Part shown: piece after piece, positions 41,100 to 51,784 of the stretch
Numbering within the stretch: the first letter of the stretch is position 1
Layout of the letters: every line of letters begins with the position of its first letter
Source: Oscarella lobularis
Lineage: Eukaryota > Porifera > Homoscleromorpha > Homosclerophorida > Oscarellidae
Assembly: GCF_947507565.1 (NCBI RefSeq)
Contig: NC_089179.1
Coordinates: 2,249,747-2,313,746, forward strand
DNA length: 64,000 nucleotides
Direction: 5' to 3'
Notes under the pieces: generated by a model
Seen by the model: the letters and a program-made list of their open reading frames with translations, nothing else
Told to the model about the DNA's origin: nothing
Databases searched by the model: none
Translations under genes and position numbers: made by a program

Positions 41100-43907
41100 T
41101 CAGCAAATAGTCGTCGTCTTCTTGAGCTGTTGCCTCTCGTAGGCTGCTGAGAAAGTGAACGCTATTGGAGAAAACGATATGGGTACACCAATACCTTTCG
41201 ACATTGAACTAACCTGCAGTCGTATAGAGGACACATTTGTTAGAACCTCTTTCATTGAAGGATTTTCGCATCTCCCACCCTTCCCTCTTTGCTGGCCAAA
41301 GTAGTTCTCTAGTGGGTCTTGGCTCAGATGCTCACTTAGAATAAAAGCATTTTGTCCTTCTGAGGCGCGAAGAACCGTCGTGGACAATTCAATGAATGAC
41401 TTCACTACATGAAACAGTTCTCACTGTGAATGGTACATTACAGAAGACAGTCTTTTACCCGTCATCATCCATCCGTCAAATGTTTCTCTGCTGAGTCCCA
41501 TCCGGCGCCTATCTGATGCGGTGAGGTTAGGAATAGACAGGGTGTATTCATTCCACTCTCTCAGATATTCCAGGAAGACATTGGTGAGCCACTAAGAAAG
41601 ACGTAATCACGTTCAGTCTGTTTATTCATTCTGAAATACCGCGAAACGCTCGTCGTCTGCAGTAGTGTATCCTCTCCTCTCTGGCTTCTTGTCGTGCAAA
41701 TTTCTGACGTTCAGACAATCAAATGCCTTATCAAACATGCGAACGAATCGAATTGCTTCCCTTGCTCCAGCTATTTGGAAGTGCTCCATGCCGTGTGCGA
41801 CAGACTGACTAAGGACCTACGCTGCAATTATAGAAAAGATAAAGTGGCTTGGCGTTTTTATCTCACCTGTGCAGCCAAATCGACTCGCATGCGGGAATAA
41901 TTCGTAAGTTGGACGTGCTCCAATCGCAGCTTGCCAAGCAAGTAAAGGCCCGACTCCTGAACGCTCTTTTGATTTAGATGGTACAAGTCGGCGAGATGCT
42001 TCCAGGAGATTGATTCGCCGTTAATCTTTAAAGCAAATATCACTCCAAATCTGTCAACTATTTGAGTACCTACCGTCATATTTCGGGTACGACTGTTAGG
42101 AGACGAATGAGACCAACAGTTTCGCGTTGTCTTCAACAAGTGCGGGACGTCAGAGAAGAAGTAGACGTAGCGGGGCTCCTCGCTGTAGGGGTTTAGCGCT
42201 CGATAGGGTACGCCGCTTCCCTGTTCTGCTGACATCGTGAAAAACTTTCGATTAGATGATGCTCCATCTCCCGTCATTCCAACAACCGTCAGGCCAGTCA
42301 GTTCTACTTGACGGACAGCTTGCCAGAGAACTGAACAGAGGACGTCCGCAGTAGCTCCTGTTGTTGCAAAGTGAGCGAATGGAAATTTTAATGCAGGGCA
42401 CAGCCCCCGAATCATGACAACCAGCACTTTAGTAGCTACATCTGGTCTTGTCATAGATGAGCTTGTCAGTGATCTTTCAAGGGCTTGCAGCTTATTTTCC
42501 ACGCTGGAAAGGTCGACGAAGCCAATAACATTGTCGTCGTGCTTGCTGAAAACGAGGTCCTCTCTGATTCGCATTTCGTCGAAAGTCAGGATGACATACT
42601 TCTGGTAGGAAGACAGGCTCTCAACATTGGCCTCCGTTGCAAGTAAGTCATTGACTTCTGACTAAAAACCAGCACGATTCTGGAAGGCGTGAGTGTAATC
42701 GCGGAGAGTACGAAGAGAGGGGAGTTGGATAAACCCTGCACTCCTCATGTTGTCATAGGCACTACCAGACTGCATATACAAATTCAATGCCCATCTAATA
42801 ATGAGCGGATGCCATCTCATCCCCCGACTACTGCGAACTCGTGAGGCCTTCAACTGCTGCTCCCAAAATATTCTACGAAAGGATCCTTCTGGGAAACCTT
42901 TCATGATGTCGTCGTTGAGAGACGTCATGAGTGACTGCACATCCTCGTGACTGTCCGAACCCAGTTCGATTCCATCAGCTTCACTGGCTGCACGAATTTT
43001 CATTTCAATGCGCCGTATACGCTGGAGTGCAGTACGGCGTTCACGAGCAAGAGCGTTAACTTTCTCTCGCAACTGCGGTGTACGGAGCAACCGGTTGCTG
43101 GTGTACTTGCTTACGATCTTCCTCTCGAGGGGGACGGCGCTCATCATTTGCAGTGCACCCCGATACGACGTACAGGCGGCGCAACTCCGCCTTGACGACG
43201 TAAGCAGCAATGAGCAGTCCACTCTCCTGACCGTATGGACAAAGACTTCGCCCTTGAAGGCAAAGCTACTGTGAGAGTCCAGTGCAGCCAGAACTGACCC
43301 CTTTATGTCTCTGAGGAATCCTTTCCTCGAACGACACAGTTGGACAAAGCGTAAATCTGGATTTCCGGGACAGATGAAGAGAGAGTCGAGGAAAGACGTA
43401 AATGTTCTAAAATTATCCAATGTGATCGCTTCTGGACTCGGGAAACGCGCATCGTCAATTTTCTTTAGAACGGAAAAGTCAACGTCTTTGTGTCGAACAA
43501 AGAGGCTACTCAAGCCCGTGGAGCGGACTGTAGCGCTCATTATGACGGAAGTAGGCCTGTCTCCTCCTGTTGGACGTATAGGATCCTCTGGTGGCGACAC
43601 AACTTTGGAAACGACGACTGCTCCATCTGTTGCGTTGCTTTCATGCCAGTTGTTGGTTCCGGAAGACCTATTCATGGCTTAGCAAGACTGACAAAGAGGA
43701 TATAGAATTTAGGACTCACTTGTGAGATGCAACCAATTCTGACGCGGATTGGGGGACGGCGAGGGTTTCTGACGTCGGCTCAAAGGGGACGGCGAGGGTT
43801 TCTGACGTCGGTTCAAGAGACTCGGACAGCAGCCCGACAGCTACGGGAGGTCGACGTGGCCGGTATTTTGTTCTGCACGTCAATTGACTTCCTCTCTTTC
43901 TCGGCAT
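41100..43907 (-). pseudogene. P-element transposase, multi-exon, one in-frame stop
   Basis: Start ATG 43907 (MPRKRGSQL). Exon 1 contains a duplicated EPTSETLAVP and ends at GTGAGT near 43722. The main exon (43675-41860) has FWEQQLKAS, RGMRWHPLIIRWALNLY and LPSLRTLRDYTHAF. It crosses TAG 42662-42664 and continues ILTFDEMRIREDLVF (first catalytic Asp), GMTGDGASSNRKF, SDVPHLLKTTRNCW and INGESISWKHLADLY...SRMRVDLAAQ. Later exons: 41855-41639 (MFDKAFDCLNVRN, DDERF), 41590-41460 (VFLEYLREWNEYTL), 41400-41220 (HILSEHLSQDP-type EHLSQDPLENYFGQQRGKGG) and a short last exon. The single TAG is the only lesion seen. Confidence 0.85.
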
Positions 43908-44490
43908 GCCGCAGTTCTGGCTCCTACGGAAAGTACGCCATGTCACGCGAAGGAACACGATAACTGAGTCCAAACTGCAATAGCGGCACATGGGAACAAT
44001 GTATGGACAGGGAGAAAAGGGAATCGAGGCTGGTGCGTGGCCTATTTCGAAGAAGATCGACCGAAGAGGCGTGGCCATCGAGAGCGTAAAATCGTCGTAA
44101 ATATCAGCGAAAGAAGGGCCATGTTAGTCGTCGAGGCCACAGTGACATATGGTGAGGTATGATCGACCATACTTAGCCTATTGAGCTACGCTACGACGAA
44201 CAGTAATGGCATAGTTCGACCGAGGAGTATGCGAGTGCGTTATCGCGCGATTTTGCCAAAAGAGGACGCTTTACGGGAGAAACGGAGCCATCGACTACGT
44301 ACCCAGGTATTCGATGTCACCGTTCGTATTGGGAAATAGCGATAGCAACGCCAAACAAGTCGAAAAAACAGAGTTTGGAGATGAAGTATACGGGACCGCT
44401 CTATGCAAATCCGCAAAGACCCTAGCTTCAGCGAAAGTGGTCACGTGATGCGGAGATGCCTATCCATCTCTATTTAATCTATGGCTACAC

Positions 44491-44854
44491 GAACGTCTGT
44501 TACCCACCCAGCCGTAAAAAACTTGTACCCGTCCAGACTTTTGTACGCCTTCAATGATTCTTTCGTGTACAGGCTTGGAGTGTTGAAAAGACAGTTGTAG
44601 ACGTCAGGAAATTCGATAGAAGGCCAAGCGTCACTCGTTGCAGCTGAATCTATCACGTACGGATCGTCAACGTCGGGACCCATAATGGCGAGTTTCTCCA
44701 AGTAGCGACTCTTAGCTTCGTCTTCGAGAGCGAAAGAGTAGGAGGAAAAGCGTTGCGAAGACATGGCAGTAAGCGAATAGGCCGCTGCTAGCGCGTGCGA
44801 GTGAACAGCGCCTACCACCCAAACCCCCAAGTCTTTTTTGCCACCCATGCGCAC
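44491..44854 (-). pseudogene. SWIM-finger protein, N-terminal part
   Basis: Minus-strand frame, probable start at MSSQRFSSYSF (44763). The conserved part reads YVIDSAATSDAWPSIEFPDV YNC and SLKAYKSLDGYKFFTAGWVTDV, the block that precedes SWIM fingers in this uncharacterised protein type. The frame runs into the P-element end at 44483 and stops 6 codons inside. The partner half is at 39526-39927. Confidence 0.7.
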
Positions 44855-45039
44855 GTCCCTGTGACGTCATGAATATGATCTATTGTATTGGCAGCATCGA
44901 CGGCAAGCATATTGTTATTCAGGCTCCCAAAGGAAGAGGGTCAATGTATTTTAACTATAAACATACTCACAGGATAGGATAGTACTCTTTGCGACTTGCG
45001 ACGCCAAATATTGCATTACCTTACTCAACATAGGCGATT

Positions 45040-45441
45040 ATGGAAGCCACAGCGACGGTGGTGTCAGTAGCGTCCATCATCTCGTCTGCGCTGAATCCAA
45101 GCCTGCACAGCTCAAATTACCTCTACAACGCCAATCCGAAGAAATGCATGTACTGCACGAATTCCGACGGCGATCACACGACGGCTCAATGCGCCTTGCG
45201 CGCAGGATAGGACCGGTACCCGCCTCCACGCTCGATGGACGGCGAGAACGCGCTAGGCAACGGAAAGAGCTCGGTGTGTCGTCTTTACAATTATGCGGGG
45301 AGCGGGTGCCATTACCAAAATTGCGTTTACAAGCATGCGTGCGCACGCTGCGGCAAGAGACACAGTGCCCGTGAGTGCAAGCAGCAGCCGGCACAGCAGC
45401 AGGGAAACGCCCCTCCGGCCGGTGGGTCGGTCGACGCGTGA
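45040..45441 (+). pseudogene. DIRS element Gag-like zinc-knuckle protein
   Basis: From ATG 45040 (MEATATVVSVASIISSALNP) through CMYCTNSDGDHTTAQC, a TAG at about 45208, then VCRLYNYAGSGCHYQNCVYK, HACARCGKRHSARECKQQ and stop 45439. The CxxC/CxxxC-HxxxC knuckles match the Gag-like ORF of DIRS elements. The RT frame begins 0.4 kb downstream. Confidence 0.65.
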
Positions 45442-45833
45442 CCGACGGACCGTGAGCTAGGTTTTCTGTAAGGGTACGGGCGCGGGGTGTTTCAGCGTTG
45501 GTCCTGCCAACGGGCGTACGTTGTGTTCGATAGTCGGTCGGCTATCGGGTTTCCTTTTTTTGGAGCGCCCTGACGGAAGTGCGAAGGTTGTTTGTGGCAG
45601 CGGAGTATTGCGCAGTACGTAGAGCATTCAAAAAAAGAGAGCATCTAACCTCGTCGCGTCGATTGGGACCGGGGACCTCGGAGCGCGGGAGGCACATAGA
45701 GGAGATCTCCCATTCACTTTTGTCTCATGGCTTAGGCGACTGCGGCTAGAACGGAACGAGCGAGATAAGCACTAAAGTCGTCTCTCGAGGCGTTGGATTG
45801 GGCTAGCGGTTCACTGACGGTGCGCTAGGAGGC

Positions 45834-46396
45834 TTGGGAGAGGCTTTCGCCTTCCCCGTTGCGAATATTTGCTTGGATCCGGGCGCTCGGGCGCTCGAGC
45901 ACTTTCCGGACGCTCGGTTCACACGGTGGCTCCTGTCCGGCTTAACCAATGGGTTTCGTATCGGCTGCGCGGCGCGGCCGATTAGCAAATCCGCCGGGCG
46001 ACACCATCGCTCCGCGTCACTTCACCCGGCACCGGTGGACGACTTTCTGATCGCGGAAATCGCGGCGGGGCGCATCTTGCAAGGGTCCACTCTGACCCGA
46101 AGCGTCAGCTGCTCTCTGGATTAGCCCATTCGGGGTAATCCCCAAGTCGAACCCGCCGGGTCTGCCGCAAAAATGAAGATCGATTGTCGATCTTTCCGCG
46201 CCTCTTGGACGCGGAGTTAACGACTTCATAGAGGAAGAGAGTTGCTCAACGTCGTACGTGCGGGTGGTGGACGCTGTCCGGCGTTGCGCACTACTGGGCG
46301 AGGGAACGCTGATGGTCAAGATCAACCTCAAAAATGCCTACCGAATGGTGCTGGTTCACCTCGCAGACAGACACTGTCTGGGCGTGCAATGGCGGT
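45834..46396 (+). pseudogene. DIRS reverse transcriptase, N-terminal part (before insertion)
   Basis: Frames read FPDARFTRWLLSGLTNGFRI, VDDFLIAEIAAGRIL, FGVIPKSNP, then YVRVVDAVRRCALLGEGTLM and INLKNAYRMVLVH...LGVQWR: RT motifs 1, 2 and A of the DIRS type. The frame changes near 46130 and 46240. It is cut at 46398 by insertion of U4 and resumes at 49531. Confidence 0.7.
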
Positions 46397-46639
46397 TACA
46401 GTGCATCCCACGTCTAAACGCAAAAAAGTCTCGGCCAATTTTAACATCTTCCAAACAGTTTTTTACCGGTAGCTTAGTCTATATAGAGTACTAAAAGAAT
46501 AAAGATTACGAAACAAACGAGTTTAAGATGCGGCCTCCTTTTGGGGAACACGGGCCAAGCATCCGGGTTTTGTACGGGTGTCTTGGCTTTCTCGCGCATG
46601 GTTTGAATGGATTTTTTTCCCCTTCGTCTGCAACACCTC

Positions 46640-48286
46640 TCCAACCGGTGTTTTTAAACACCAGCACGTCTTCGTCTACTCCTGGCTCGTCGATAGAGGA
46701 TGGCAGGCGACCGAAGCGTGCCTCACTGAGCCGCGCTTCCAATTTCATTACCCTAGTACTACAACAGGATGCACAAATTGAAGCCTCGATGGGACGCCGC
46801 GAAAGGCGGTCGAACAGCTGGACGTGGTCGGAAGCGACAGTGATCGTCCACTTCTGTCGGAGACGGCTAAATCTCGAGAACGTCAAGAAGAACTCGATGT
46901 CGCTCGCGTTCGCGTTGATGAATGGATAGCCGATCTTCAAGACATTGATCGACGAATGTTCGCCGCCTATCTTGTGTGTCAGAACGTCGACCTAGGGATC
47001 ACGAAAGCGTGCGAAAGAGCTGCGTCCGTCGTTGGCTGCAACGGAAAACAGTTCGTCGCTGGGTGACGTCAATTGCCGCTGATAATGAGTCTAATTGTGA
47101 AGACGTTCGTGAAAAGCAGAACGGGCCTGTCTGGCTTCTTGACGGAGAGGCGGAGCTTCAACTGATGATGAGAGTTTATCCGAGGCAACAGCGTCCGCAA
47201 AGGAGAACCCAACCTCACGGTGTCTGACGTGCAGACATACGTAAATTCGAATGTCCTTCCTTCCCCTTCTTGGAAACGAAAATTTGGTTGTTGGAAGAAG
47301 TACAATTCATCGGTGGATGACTCGTCTGGGCTTCTCGGTGACCAAGTACAAGAAGGGGTCTATATCGATGGACATGAAAGAGCTGACGTCGTACAACGCC
47401 GTGGAGAATACTTCGATGAAATGGAGGAGTTTGACAGAATCGGCCTTATCAGAGTGTATCACGACTGCATCTTTCACTCTAACGACGACCAACCCTCCTT
47501 TTGGTGCGACGCCTCCTTTAATCCAGTGAAATCCAAATCGGAGGGCCGAGCTATTATGGTCTCCGATTTCATTGTTGAAGCTGATAGAAGCTTCTTGGAA
47601 GTCGGTGGAACCAGAGAAGGGTACTGGAATGCTCATCGATTCAAAGATCAAATGTCGAAGGCAATCGGCATTTTCAATTTTAAGTACCCTGGACGGAAGG
47701 CTCTTTTTGTCCTCGACAACAGCCCTTGCCATCGCCGCATGCCAAGTAACGCTCTCAATGCCAAAGCAATGAATAGGGGGCCAGCAGGACGTCAGCCTGT
47801 TATGCATGACACTGTGTGGAACGGAAGGCCTCAATCGCTGGTAGACGAGAACGGCATACCAAAAGGGCTAGATTGTGTGCTGGGCGAAAGAGGAGTCGAT
47901 GTGCGTGGAAAATCCAGGGATCAGCTCCGCGCTATCCTGTCGTCGCACGAAGACTTCAGATCGGAACCAAACGAAATCGAAAAAATCGTTCGTCACTCAG
48001 GACACGGGGTAATTTACCTGCCAAAGTTCCACTGCGAGCTCAACCCAATTGAGCGTGTCTGGTGTTCTGCTAAGCAGTACACACGTTCGCACTGTGACTA
48101 CACGATCAGGGGCTTTGCTCGACGATTCCCCAGAGTCTCGATCGCATTGCAGCAAGAACTATTGAAGGCTTCTTTAGCGGTTTCCGTCAATACGAAAAGC
48201 TCTATCGCGAAGGTTTATCTGTAGAAGCCTTGGAGAAAGCTATACGCGTGTGCAAGTCCCACCGGAGAGTTTCCGTTGGAAACTAA
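46640..48286 (+). pseudogene. Unit U4: HDES-type DDE transposase with several frameshifts
   Basis: The N-terminal Ser-rich stretch (46640-46800) leads to a helical domain (SRERQEELDVARVRVDEWIA, 46855; ACERAASVVGC-KQTVRRWV, 47010-47070) related to the N-terminus of U2. Frame changes at about 47050, 47265 and 47355 pass through TIHRWMTRLGFSVTKYKKG to VYIDGHERADVVQRRGEYF. Core blocks are VYHDCIFHSNDDQPSFW (first Asp, 47455), AIMVSDFIVEADRSF, GYWNAHRFKDQM, LFVLDNSPCHRRMPSNAL (second Asp, 47710) and LPKFHCELNPIERVW (catalytic Glu, 48050). One more slip near 48125 gives the tail KLYREGLSVEAL...KSHRR, stop 48284. It has no introns, unlike U2 and U3. Confidence 0.82.
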
Positions 48287-48291
48287 GTGGG

Positions 48292-48360
48292 CACCCCCGG
48301 CTTTTTAAAAGCCACTCTCGGTTTTTCTAAAAACCAACCCCGGCTTTTCTAAAAGTCACC
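48292..48360. repeat. Three palindromic 22-bp repeats between convergent genes
   Basis: Three tandem units of the form CCCCGGCTTTTNTAAAAGNCAC. Each is self-complementary across CGGCTTTT/AAAAGCC. They lie between the transposase stop and the HIRAN stop, where a shared bidirectional terminator or binding site would be expected. Confidence 0.75.
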
Positions 48361-48389
48361 TAATTTTAAACAAAGAGAGCTCAACACCT

Positions 48390-49010
48390 TTATTGTATTC
48401 GACCTCTTTTAGGCTGAAAAATAGAGTACGATTCGTCCGAATTATATTCGTCTTCTTCAGTCAATGTTGGAGACAATGGTGGTGGAGTTGTGTCTCCTGC
48501 ACTCTCCGCGGGCAAATCTTCCTCGCTGTCGTCTTCTCCATAGTCGAGGAAATCCGGATTCAGTCCGAGGTCTTCTATTTCCGTGAATAGTCGAAAACTC
48601 GTCTCCAATTTTTCCACGGTCGACTCGATGACAGAGACTGTTATTTTGCAATCCCGAACCCGGAATCTCCAGCTCATTGAGCCTCGTACGTCACTGGAAT
48701 ATGGCTCTCCGATGACCTTGCTAAAAGCACCAAATTAGCGATTTTGTCAAAAATGATTTTATGCATTTATTTACCCGACCACAGATATCCAGCCATTATC
48801 AATCGGCTCAGAAAGCACTCTAGCGACATCGCGATCAACGTGGCCGACTTTGAAGCGACCCAGCCAAGCGCCGATCGCGTTCGCATCGTGAGAATTCGTC
48901 CTTTCGCGTGCCAAAACGACGTTTTCACCGTCGGCGTCTTCGATGTAGCCGGAGTAAAAACGAATTCCTCTAATTTGGCAAAGAAACGAAAAAACGGGAA
49001 CGGAAGACAT
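48390..49010 (-). CDS. Unit U4: HIRAN-domain protein, two exons
   Basis: Exon 1 (49010-48775) encodes MSSVPVFSFLCQIRGIRFYS, then RERTNSHDANAIGAW, FKVGHVDRDVARVL and WISVVG. A 54-bp intron (48774-48721, GTAAAT...TTTTAG) splits a Gly codon in phase 2, exactly as in U2. Exon 2 (48720-48390) gives KVIGEPYSSD, WRFRVRDCKITVSVIESTVE and then an acidic C-terminal tail (EDDSEEDLPAES...EEDEYNSDES) absent from the other copies, with stop 48390-48392. Total is 188 residues with no lesions. The intact frame beside a heavily mutated transposase is notable. Confidence 0.82.
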
Positions 49011-49530
49011 TTCTGCTACGCTAATAGAGCTACATGTGCTTTACCAGGTGTTTCGACAATTTGAGCTTGTTCGGGAAAATCGCTCGAAAGCGAATGGAAA
49101 GAGCCTATCTCCTAATCATGCTGCGATAAGTGGATTGGCGGTCGTTCCGTTTAGCCACACATTAGCCTAACGTAATTTAGGCACGCCCCGCGCAAAAATC
49201 GCCCTACGGCCGACGACAGAATGGTTCCGGAAAGCCCAAAGAGTTCTCGAAGAACTAAAAGCGATAAAGGTGTTACAACTAGCCGCTGCTAAAGAAATCA
49301 CTGCGCTTGTCTCAAAAATAGCCTAACGTTCATCGAAGGACTACTTACTATCTCCTCGCTCAACTAAAATCTGAAATGAATTATCGTCAAACGAGACATC
49401 TCGGCAGGTAGAGGAAAGACCAAAGAACATATGGATGTAGGTTTGTACTTTATTTGCAAAGAAAAACGAAACAAACGCAGGTAAAACAGTAAGACACGCC
49501 CATTTTCGATCTGACGTGGGATGCACTGTA

Positions 49531-51519
49531 GGTCTTACTTGAACACGGCACTGCCATTCGACCTACGGTCGGCCCCGTTCATCTTCTCTGCGGTTGCGGA
49601 CGCCCTGCTCTGGGTAATGTATCGGCGCGGCATTTTGTCCGGAGTACACTACCTGGACGACAATCTATTCTTAGGACGGCCGGGTTCGCTTGAGGGCGCC
49701 TGCAACCGTGAGATCGCCTTAGCCACATGCGACGAGTTAGGGGTCCCTATTGCGGCGCATAAGGTCGAGGGACCCACGACGCAGCTGGCCTGGGCTTAGA
49801 GCTCGATACGTCGGAGCAGGTACTTGCAAGAGGGAATGATGGCAAGGATCGCGGCCGAGCTCGAAAAATGAAAGAGGCGAGTTTCCTGCTCTAGACGGGA
49901 CCTGCAGGAACTCATCGGCCTCCTGCAACATACAGCGACAGTGGTGCCGGCGCGCCGCGCTTTCTTGCGCTGGCTTATTGACTTGACGAGGGGCCAACCC
50001 CAACCGGAATGGCGCGTCTATTTGGTAGACGCCGCTCGGGCTGATCTACGGCGGTGGCGCGCGATTTTCCCGCACTGGAACGGGTCGGTGAAATTTTCAC
50101 TCTTCGTGACGGAAGCCTCCGGCTCGTGGGGCTGCGGAGCCGTTTGGCAATTCCAATTGTGTCAGTTGCAATGGTGCGATCGCTGGGCTTCGCGCACGAT
50201 TGCCGAAAGAGCCTCTCCCTGTGGTGCTGGCAGCGGCACTGTGGGGTGCAGGGAGGTCGGGCGCTCCCGTGTTGCTGCGCTCGCACAACACAACAGTTGT
50301 GTCTGCCGTGGCCACGGGATCGTCGCGGGATTCCTCGGTCATGCCCCTGCTACGCACCCTTCAATTCTACGCCAAACACTTCGTCTTTTCGTGGCGGGCG
50401 CGACACCTCCCGGGAATCTCCAATACGCTGGCCGACCTAATTTCGCGTGACGAATCTCGTGTGCAGATTTTGACGCTGGCGCCATGACTATCGCCGGAGC
50501 CAGCGCGGATCCTCCAGCCGCTATTGGAGCTACTGTGCCCACCGACGCTTCCGCGGGGTTCGCCGCACTGGAGTCAGATCTTTCTGCAATCATTGCCAGC
50601 GGCGTCGCCGATTGCACTCGCCGCGTCTATGCCGCCGGACAACGTCGATTTGTGAATTTTTGCAGTCGCTTTCTCGTTGACGCCGCTTCCAGCGGTCAAA
50701 CGAACGTTGTGCCTATTTTGCGCACAAATGTCCAGGGACGGTTTACGTTATTCCTCGATTAAAACTTACTTGGCAGGCGTGCGTTTTGTGCAGATTTCCG
50801 ACAGTGGTTCCGACCCGTTGGCGGGCTCCCTTCCGCAGCCCAAGCTCGCTCTGGCGGGTATAAAGCAAGTGCAAGGCCGAGCGGCACCAGATCCGCGTCT
50901 TTCCGTCACACCTACAATTTTACGCCAGCTACGGAAGGCATGGAGTCCGTTTGCTCACCTCTGGGACGTCGCGATGCTCTGGGCGGCTTGCTGCATCGGA
51001 TTCTTTGGCTTTCTTCGCTCGAGTGAATTTACGCTGCCATGCGGCGTTCGACCCGCACCGCCATTTGTCTCCCGCTGACATAGCTGTTGACTCCGTGGAA
51101 GCGCCGACCTTCGTCCGATTACGCCTAGAAGAATCAAAAGAAGAACCGTTCTGCAATGGCGTCGCCGTCGTGATCGGCAGAGCGGAGGCGGACATCTGCC
51201 CGGTGAATGCGCTGCTAGCTTACGTGGCTCGGCGTGGGATGGAGAAGGGGCCCATTTTCGTCTTTGGGGATGGCTCGGCGTTGTCGCGACAGGCGCTCGT
51301 CGACCACGTTAAACAGCCTTGCGCGCTCGTGGCATCCCCGCCGATCGCTATTCGGGCCACAGCTTTCGCATCAGCGCAGCGACATCGGCGGCGGAAGCGG
51401 GGATAGAAGACTCGACGATTCGAAGGCTCGGACAGTGGCGTAGCGACGCTTACACGCGCTATATCCAGATGGATCCGCGTGATCTGGCGAGTTTCTCGCG
51501 CCGATTAGCGGCGACGTAA
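49531..51519 (+). pseudogene. DIRS element: rest of RT, RNase H and tyrosine recombinase
   Basis: Continues the RT cut at 46398: TALPFDLRSAPFIFSAVADA, VHYLDDNLF (active site, 49655), ELIGLLQHTATVVPARRAFL. RNase H: VTEASGSWGCGAVW and RHLPGISNTLADLISRDES (50400-50455). Tyrosine recombinase from 50484: CTRRVYAAGQRRFVNFCSRF, IKTYLAGVRFVQIS, LWAACCIGFFGFLRSSEFTL. Catalytic end: HSFRISAATSAAEAGIEDST (HxFR), LGQWRSDAYTRYIQ (Tyr), stop 51517. Frames change at about 49795, 50140, 50690, 51030 and 51390. Sequence to about 51780 is probably the element's 3' terminal region. Confidence 0.8.
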
Positions 51520-51784
51520 GCGGAGAGCGCTATTTATGGCATGAAAAACATTTTTGTCGATAGTCGCTGAGATCCCGTATACATACACTGCGGTTTGGTG
51601 TAATTTGAGTCCACTGGGAGCTGCGTCACGTCCTTGGGGGTCGCCAACGATCCCGGGCGTCTCGTTGGCGAGTGTATGGGGGTTTGGATTGGTTTCCGCA
51701 CCGGCCGGGATGATTCTCCCCGGAGAATCGGTGCACACCATCCGCCCCGGGTCTGTGCGCGCTACGCCCACAACCCAATTGCCT

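Larger units (their letters stand above)
39935..44483. mobile_element. Complete P-superfamily transposon
   Basis: The 82-bp terminal inverted repeats (39935-40016 and 44402-44483) begin CATAGATTAAATAGAGATGG and differ at a single base. They are flanked by a 7-bp direct repeat, GCTACAC (39928-39934 and 44484-44490); canonical P elements make 8 bp. The 4.55 kb body has a minus-strand transposase gene and a plus-strand second gene, tail-to-tail. Near-identical ends indicate recent insertion. It splits a SWIM-finger gene. Confidence 0.92.
46399..49528. mobile_element. Unit U4: complete two-gene transposon (transposase + HIRAN)
   Basis: Ends are CAGTGCATCCCACGTC at 46399 and its exact reverse complement ending at 49528 (16 bp). 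Each is flanked by TA (46397-46398 and 49529-49530). The insertion splits a DIRS reverse transcriptase, so both borders are confirmed by the host sequence. Body: plus-strand HDES-type transposase, a palindromic repeat block, and a minus-strand HIRAN gene, arranged tail-to-tail. From the HIRAN start (49010) to the right end (about 500 bp) no gene is seen. Confidence 0.85.

Noticed and set aside
48744-49064. Plus-strand frame of 106 codons
   Set aside because: Antisense to the U4 HIRAN exon 1, which has domain motifs and a conserved splice junction.
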